A program made the translations under genes and the position numbers. Source: Alphaproteobacteria bacterium (GTDB lineage: Bacteria > Pseudomonadota > Alphaproteobacteria > Rickettsiales > Rickettsiaceae). From it: 32,697 bases of DNA. Location: the NCBI GenBank assembly GCA_013298405.1, contig JAAFHP010000007.1, positions 1 to 32,697 on the forward strand, in the 5' to 3' direction. Position 1 is the stretch's first letter; each line of letters opens with the position of its first letter. The notes under the pieces were generated by a model, which saw only the letters and a list, made by a program, of their open reading frames with translations, was not told the DNA's origin and did not search any database. Positions 28,926-32,697 of the stretch are shown piece after piece.

Positions 28926-31900
28926 TATTTATTAGGAAAATAATTTTGTTAATAATTATTATGCTCAATTTTGAAGCAAAAGCTGATCTGAGTGATGCTT
29001 CAAGATTTGATTGGATGAATAGCTCTATAACTTCCTTTTCGCCTCCTTGTCTGGAGGTGCCAGAATTTTCTGGACTCAATCAAACATCGAAATCCTTAAA
29101 TTTAGATCAAAGTGGTCAATGGGTGCCTGTGGGAACGGAAGTCCAAGAGGGAAAATTATTGCAAATTAAATGGTCAACCGAAGGGGTGTTCAAAAGGCCA
29201 GCTAGATATAGGGTAATGTACAGAATTGATCCAAGATTTGAAAGGCCGCAAGTATTTATCCAGACATATGACTATAGTCAAAATAAGTATGTTTCAGACT
29301 TTCATCATTACAAAAATGGTGTGTTAATGAGCTATCAAAGTACTCCAGAGATGACCTTTAATCAAAGAGTAAAAGATTACGATGACTATTTTAATTTTGT
29401 AGACAGAAGCAAAATTCAAGTAAAAAAAGATGATGTAGTAAATGTTACAATAGATGATACGGGGTCGTTCTTTGGTAGCACGTCAGAAATGAATACGGAA
29501 CTAGGGTCTCTTGATGATATATCGGTAGTTTATACAGAAAGTGCTCTACAAAATAATAGAATATTATACGCAAATGCAGCTAAGTTTTGTCAGTATGGTA
29601 TTACACCATCTAGACCTGAGTATGTTATAAATTGTCTGTTAAACCCACTTTTATCTGGAGAGCAGAATTTTTGGGATGTAGGCAGTAATAATAAAACGAT
29701 TGAAGGAAGAATTTATAATGCTGCTTTCGAGTTAAGTAAAAGTAATTTATCAAGCTGCCCTAATTCAGCCAATGGTAATGATAACGATCCAATGTGCTAT
29801 TACGATAAAGGCAGAGGGGTTGAAATTCTTGTTGGAGGAACAGTGGTAAAGAATATTACTACTCAATTTGTGACTTCTCCTTTCTCTGGAAAATCGTTTT
29901 TTTATTATAAATCAGATGTAGATGGTGCCCTAGATTTTAATACCAGTTGGCTTATTGATGGAATGTATGAATATTCGTCAACAATATCAAATAGCCAATT
30001 TATGAAGGAGTGGGCTGTATTCCCTGATTACCTACAGTTTTTAGCATTTTTAGTCAATAATAATTCAAGCTATCTAATGAATTTCTTGCATTTTGGTCGT
30101 TATTTATTTGAAGTTGAAGTGGGTAATTCTGTATCAGCTATATCTATGGATGACTTAAATAGTATTGAAGTTGAATACACCATTACTGACAGTGCCGCTA
30201 GCGTTCCATCCGACTCTACTTCTGGTTCTGCTGTTGAGAGAGATTTTAGAAGTAATGCCGGCTCAAGCGGATTTTTATGGATGCGCGTAATTAATCCTGA
30301 AGGTAAATTATCTGGTGTGGTGAACGCTAAGGTAGCAAACTATACTGGTAGTACGTGGTTTTCAGATTTGGTATATGGTAAATTGATAGAGCCATTGCGT
30401 GCCAAATTTAATGAGATAACTCTAATAATATACTCAAAACTCATAACTAATGCGACCTTCCAAGGTATTGCTAGAACTATGTTAGTTTTGTATGTAATCA
30501 TTTACGGACTTGTATTCCTAGCAGGAGCGGTTCAAATTACAGTTTCGGACATAGTAACTAGAGTAATAAAGATTGCTGTTGTTGTGGCTTTATTTAGCGA
30601 AGCAAGCTGGACATTCTTTAATCAAAATTTGTTTAATGTATTTACTAGCGGCATTGATTCGCTCATGACTCAAGTTATAGGGATTTCAAGTCAAGCGAAT
30701 AATCCATTTGGCTTTGTTGACCCTATTTTTGATAAATATACCAATGGAAGAGTATGGGGATTGCTATTTATTCAATTACTACAAATACACAACGGTCTTA
30801 CTTTCTTTGCGATTATGACAATCTATGGAATATTATTATATTTCAGAGCGGTGCTAGAAGTTATAGTTGGCTATTGCTTAGCTTTTCTTGGGCTTGCGGT
30901 TATGGTTTCAATTGCACCATTTTTTATTGTGCTCATTCTATTCGAAAGAACAAAAAGTATATTTGATAATTGGATATCTACGATGTTCAGTTATATGATT
31001 CAACCAACTATGATGTTAATATTCCTATTACTCCTTGATCAGATAATGAGTGATCATATAGCAAGGACAGTGGTAAGAGCCTGTTGGGATATTTTAATTC
31101 CAATTAAGATTGGTTTAGATTTGAACCATATTGGAATACCACTTAGTTTTTCATTTGAGTTACCATTCCTGCCAGGTATTCCATTCTATGTGCCTCAATT
31201 AGCTTCAATCTCGTCTATTTCAGACTTTTTTGGTGCAAACGGTACTATTATGAAAGTGGCAACTTCAACTTTCCTTTTCTATGCATTATGTAAACTAGCA
31301 GCGGGTGTGGTTGATTATGTGTCATTAGTTGTGCAATACTTAACCAATGTTCTTGCAGCAAGGCAGGAGGGTAAATTACAACAAGCTGAGAATCCAATAA
31401 AAGATATTATTGGAGACATGGATAAGGTAACAAAACCTATAACAAGTATTCCGTCTAAATTGGGCAAATTTGCCAAAGAGAAATTAATTGATCAAAAGAT
31501 TTCACATAGACATGGTCCAGATGACAAAGGTGAGGCAGATTACAGTAAATTCAAAGCTGATAAAGATAGTGATGATAGGGTTGCCAATGTTTCTAAAGAA
31601 CAAGACAAGGATCTTGGTTCAGCTAAAGGAGTGACTGAACCTGCGCAAAAAGGCTTATCAAAATTTAAATTTGGCAAAAGTAAAACAGAGCAGGGAGTAA
31701 CTGGCGGTAATATCACCGGTAAAAAACCAGTTGATAAGGCAGCAAGAAGTGGTTTGCAAACCACAACGGATAGTGGCAGTAAAGCGAAGTTGGAAGACTC
31801 TGATCGAAATAAGCCTGATTTGAGTAAGAAGTCTCCAGGGGAAGTTTTACAGGAACACGTCAAAAGTGAAAAAGTTGATCAAGCTCCTCCAAAAGGCCCT

Positions 31901-32236
31901 GTAGGTCAAGAGCCAGAGAGAGAAGATCAGGAATTATCACAAAGGCGTGATTCGGTCAGGGATGCCGAGCAGATTCGGTCACACGAAGAGGTTGAGCAGG
32001 AAAAAGAAGCGCCACAAACAGAGCAGCCAACTAAAGAGGTTGCGCAAGAAGAAGAGCAAAGGCGCGAAGAAAGACCAGAGATAGATAGAAATGAACCGCA
32101 GGAAAGAGATCAAGCTCAAGAGCAAAGACCAGAAAGTCAAGAAGAATCAAGGGAAAGAGCAGATTCAGTGGTTGAAGATAGCCAAGGAAGCAAAACAGAA
32201 AGAAGGACAAGTGGCAAGCTAACTGGTGATAAGTAA
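28922..32236 (+). CDS. rvhB6d: T4SS VirB6-family protein (RvhB6d-like) with long charged C-terminal tail
   Basis: 1104 aa; VirB6 core 'APFFIVLILFERTKSIFDNWISTMFSYMIQPTMMLIF'; ATGA overlap; Glu/Gln/Arg-rich tail. Confidence 0.92.
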   Translation: MIFIRKIILLIIIMLNFEAKADLSDASRFDWMNSSITSFSPPCLEVPEFSGLNQTSKSLNLDQSGQWVPVGTEVQEGKLLQIKWSTEGVFKRPARYRVMYRIDPRFERPQVFIQTYDYSQNKYVSDFHHYKNGVLMSYQSTPEMTFNQRVKDYDDYFNFVDRSKIQVKKDDVVNVTIDDTGSFFGSTSEMNTELGSLDDISVVYTESALQNNRILYANAAKFCQYGITPSRPEYVINCLLNPLLSGEQNFWDVGSNNKTIEGRIYNAAFELSKSNLSSCPNSANGNDNDPMCYYDKGRGVEILVGGTVVKNITTQFVTSPFSGKSFFYYKSDVDGALDFNTSWLIDGMYEYSSTISNSQFMKEWAVFPDYLQFLAFLVNNNSSYLMNFLHFGRYLFEVEVGNSVSAISMDDLNSIEVEYTITDSAASVPSDSTSGSAVERDFRSNAGSSGFLWMRVINPEGKLSGVVNAKVANYTGSTWFSDLVYGKLIEPLRAKFNEITLIIYSKLITNATFQGIARTMLVLYVIIYGLVFLAGAVQITVSDIVTRVIKIAVVVALFSEASWTFFNQNLFNVFTSGIDSLMTQVIGISSQANNPFGFVDPIFDKYTNGRVWGLLFIQLLQIHNGLTFFAIMTIYGILLYFRAVLEVIVGYCLAFLGLAVMVSIAPFFIVLILFERTKSIFDNWISTMFSYMIQPTMMLIFLLLLDQIMSDHIARTVVRACWDILIPIKIGLDLNHIGIPLSFSFELPFLPGIPFYVPQLASISSISDFFGANGTIMKVATSTFLFYALCKLAAGVVDYVSLVVQYLTNVLAARQEGKLQQAENPIKDIIGDMDKVTKPITSIPSKLGKFAKEKLIDQKISHRHGPDDKGEADYSKFKADKDSDDRVANVSKEQDKDLGSAKGVTEPAQKGLSKFKFGKSKTEQGVTGGNITGKKPVDKAARSGLQTTTDSGSKAKLEDSDRNKPDLSKKSPGEVLQEHVKSEKVDQAPPKGPVGQEPEREDQELSQRRDSVRDAEQIRSHEEVEQEKEAPQTEQPTKEVAQEEEQRREERPEIDRNEPQERDQAQEQRPESQEESRERADSVVEDSQGSKTERRTSGKLTGDK

Positions 32237-32336
32237 GCATACTACCTCCTGAGGCCGCAATAGAAAGAGCATGCGTGGTGGTCATCCCTGAATTTATTTC
32301 AAGATCTCTCCAGTACTTTGAGATTTGATTTAGGCT

Positions 32337-32648
32337 CTACGTTATAGACAACTTATCCTTAATTGGTTTTAGCTGGTTGTGTATAGATGATAATTGTTTT
32401 TGAAAGTCTGTGTTAGCAGTTTGCAGAGCATCACCCCCGACAATCTTCATTTGTGATTGCCGCTCGTCAACATGTTGTAGTGCCATCATGATTAACAGTA
32501 GCTCAAGTGATGCATATTGATTTTTCACAGACATGTCTTTAATCTCTACGTCAAGCTTCTCAGCCAATGACATTATCTTATCCTTACTTTCTTCGGAGCA
32601 AGATAGTTTAAAGTTCTTACCGTTTATTGTTATTGTGACTATCGACAT
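32337..32648 (-). CDS. zapA: Cell division protein ZapA-like
   Basis: 'MSIVTITINGKNFKLSCSEESKDKIMSLAEKLDVEIKDM...ASLELLLIMMALQ' is the ZapA pattern. ATG at 32648 preferred over the ORF-track start at 32678. Confidence 0.85.
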   Translation of the reverse strand: MSIVTITINGKNFKLSCSEESKDKIMSLAEKLDVEIKDMSVKNQYASLELLLIMMALQHVDERQSQMKIVGGDALQTANTDFQKQLSSIHNQLKPIKDKLSIT

Positions 32649-32697
32649 AATGATTTCTAATTTGTTCCAGTTCACCAATATACTCTTTTATCTGGCT

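Noticed and set aside
31540-32285. Minus-strand ORFs opposite the rvhB6d tail
   Set aside because: Antisense of the charged low-complexity tail; leucine-rich translations are typical artefacts.

Overview
This 32.7 kb AT-rich window most likely comes from a Rickettsiales (Rickettsiaceae-like) endosymbiont. The main evidence is an rvh-type T4SS block at the right end: virB3, virB4 and four tandem extended virB6 genes, followed by zapA on the opposite strand. The left half contains a probable murJ C-terminus, an MsbA-like ABC exporter, a TfoX-N protein and an initiator tRNA-fMet. It also has a tandem pair of very large pentapeptide-repeat proteins that share an apparently undescribed ~45 aa helical module, and a frameshifted SMR transporter. 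Next is a compact TPP riboswitch in front of a SemiSWEET/PQ-loop transporter that overlaps a thiamine pyrophosphokinase gene, which together look like a minimal thiamine-salvage operon. The remaining genes are a secreted protein, a PAP2-like protein, CsaA, a DHA2-type MFS transporter, two GNATs, an EEP-family protein and a NUDIX hydrolase. Dispersed palindromic/MITE-like repeats lie between genes, and one appears to have rewritten the 3' end of the TPP-kinase gene. The findings I consider strongest are the riboswitch-SemiSWEET-TPK operon, the modular architecture of the pentapeptide-repeat pair, and the shared STG-repeat tails of two VirB6 paralogs. All family calls come from reading motifs; no searches were run.
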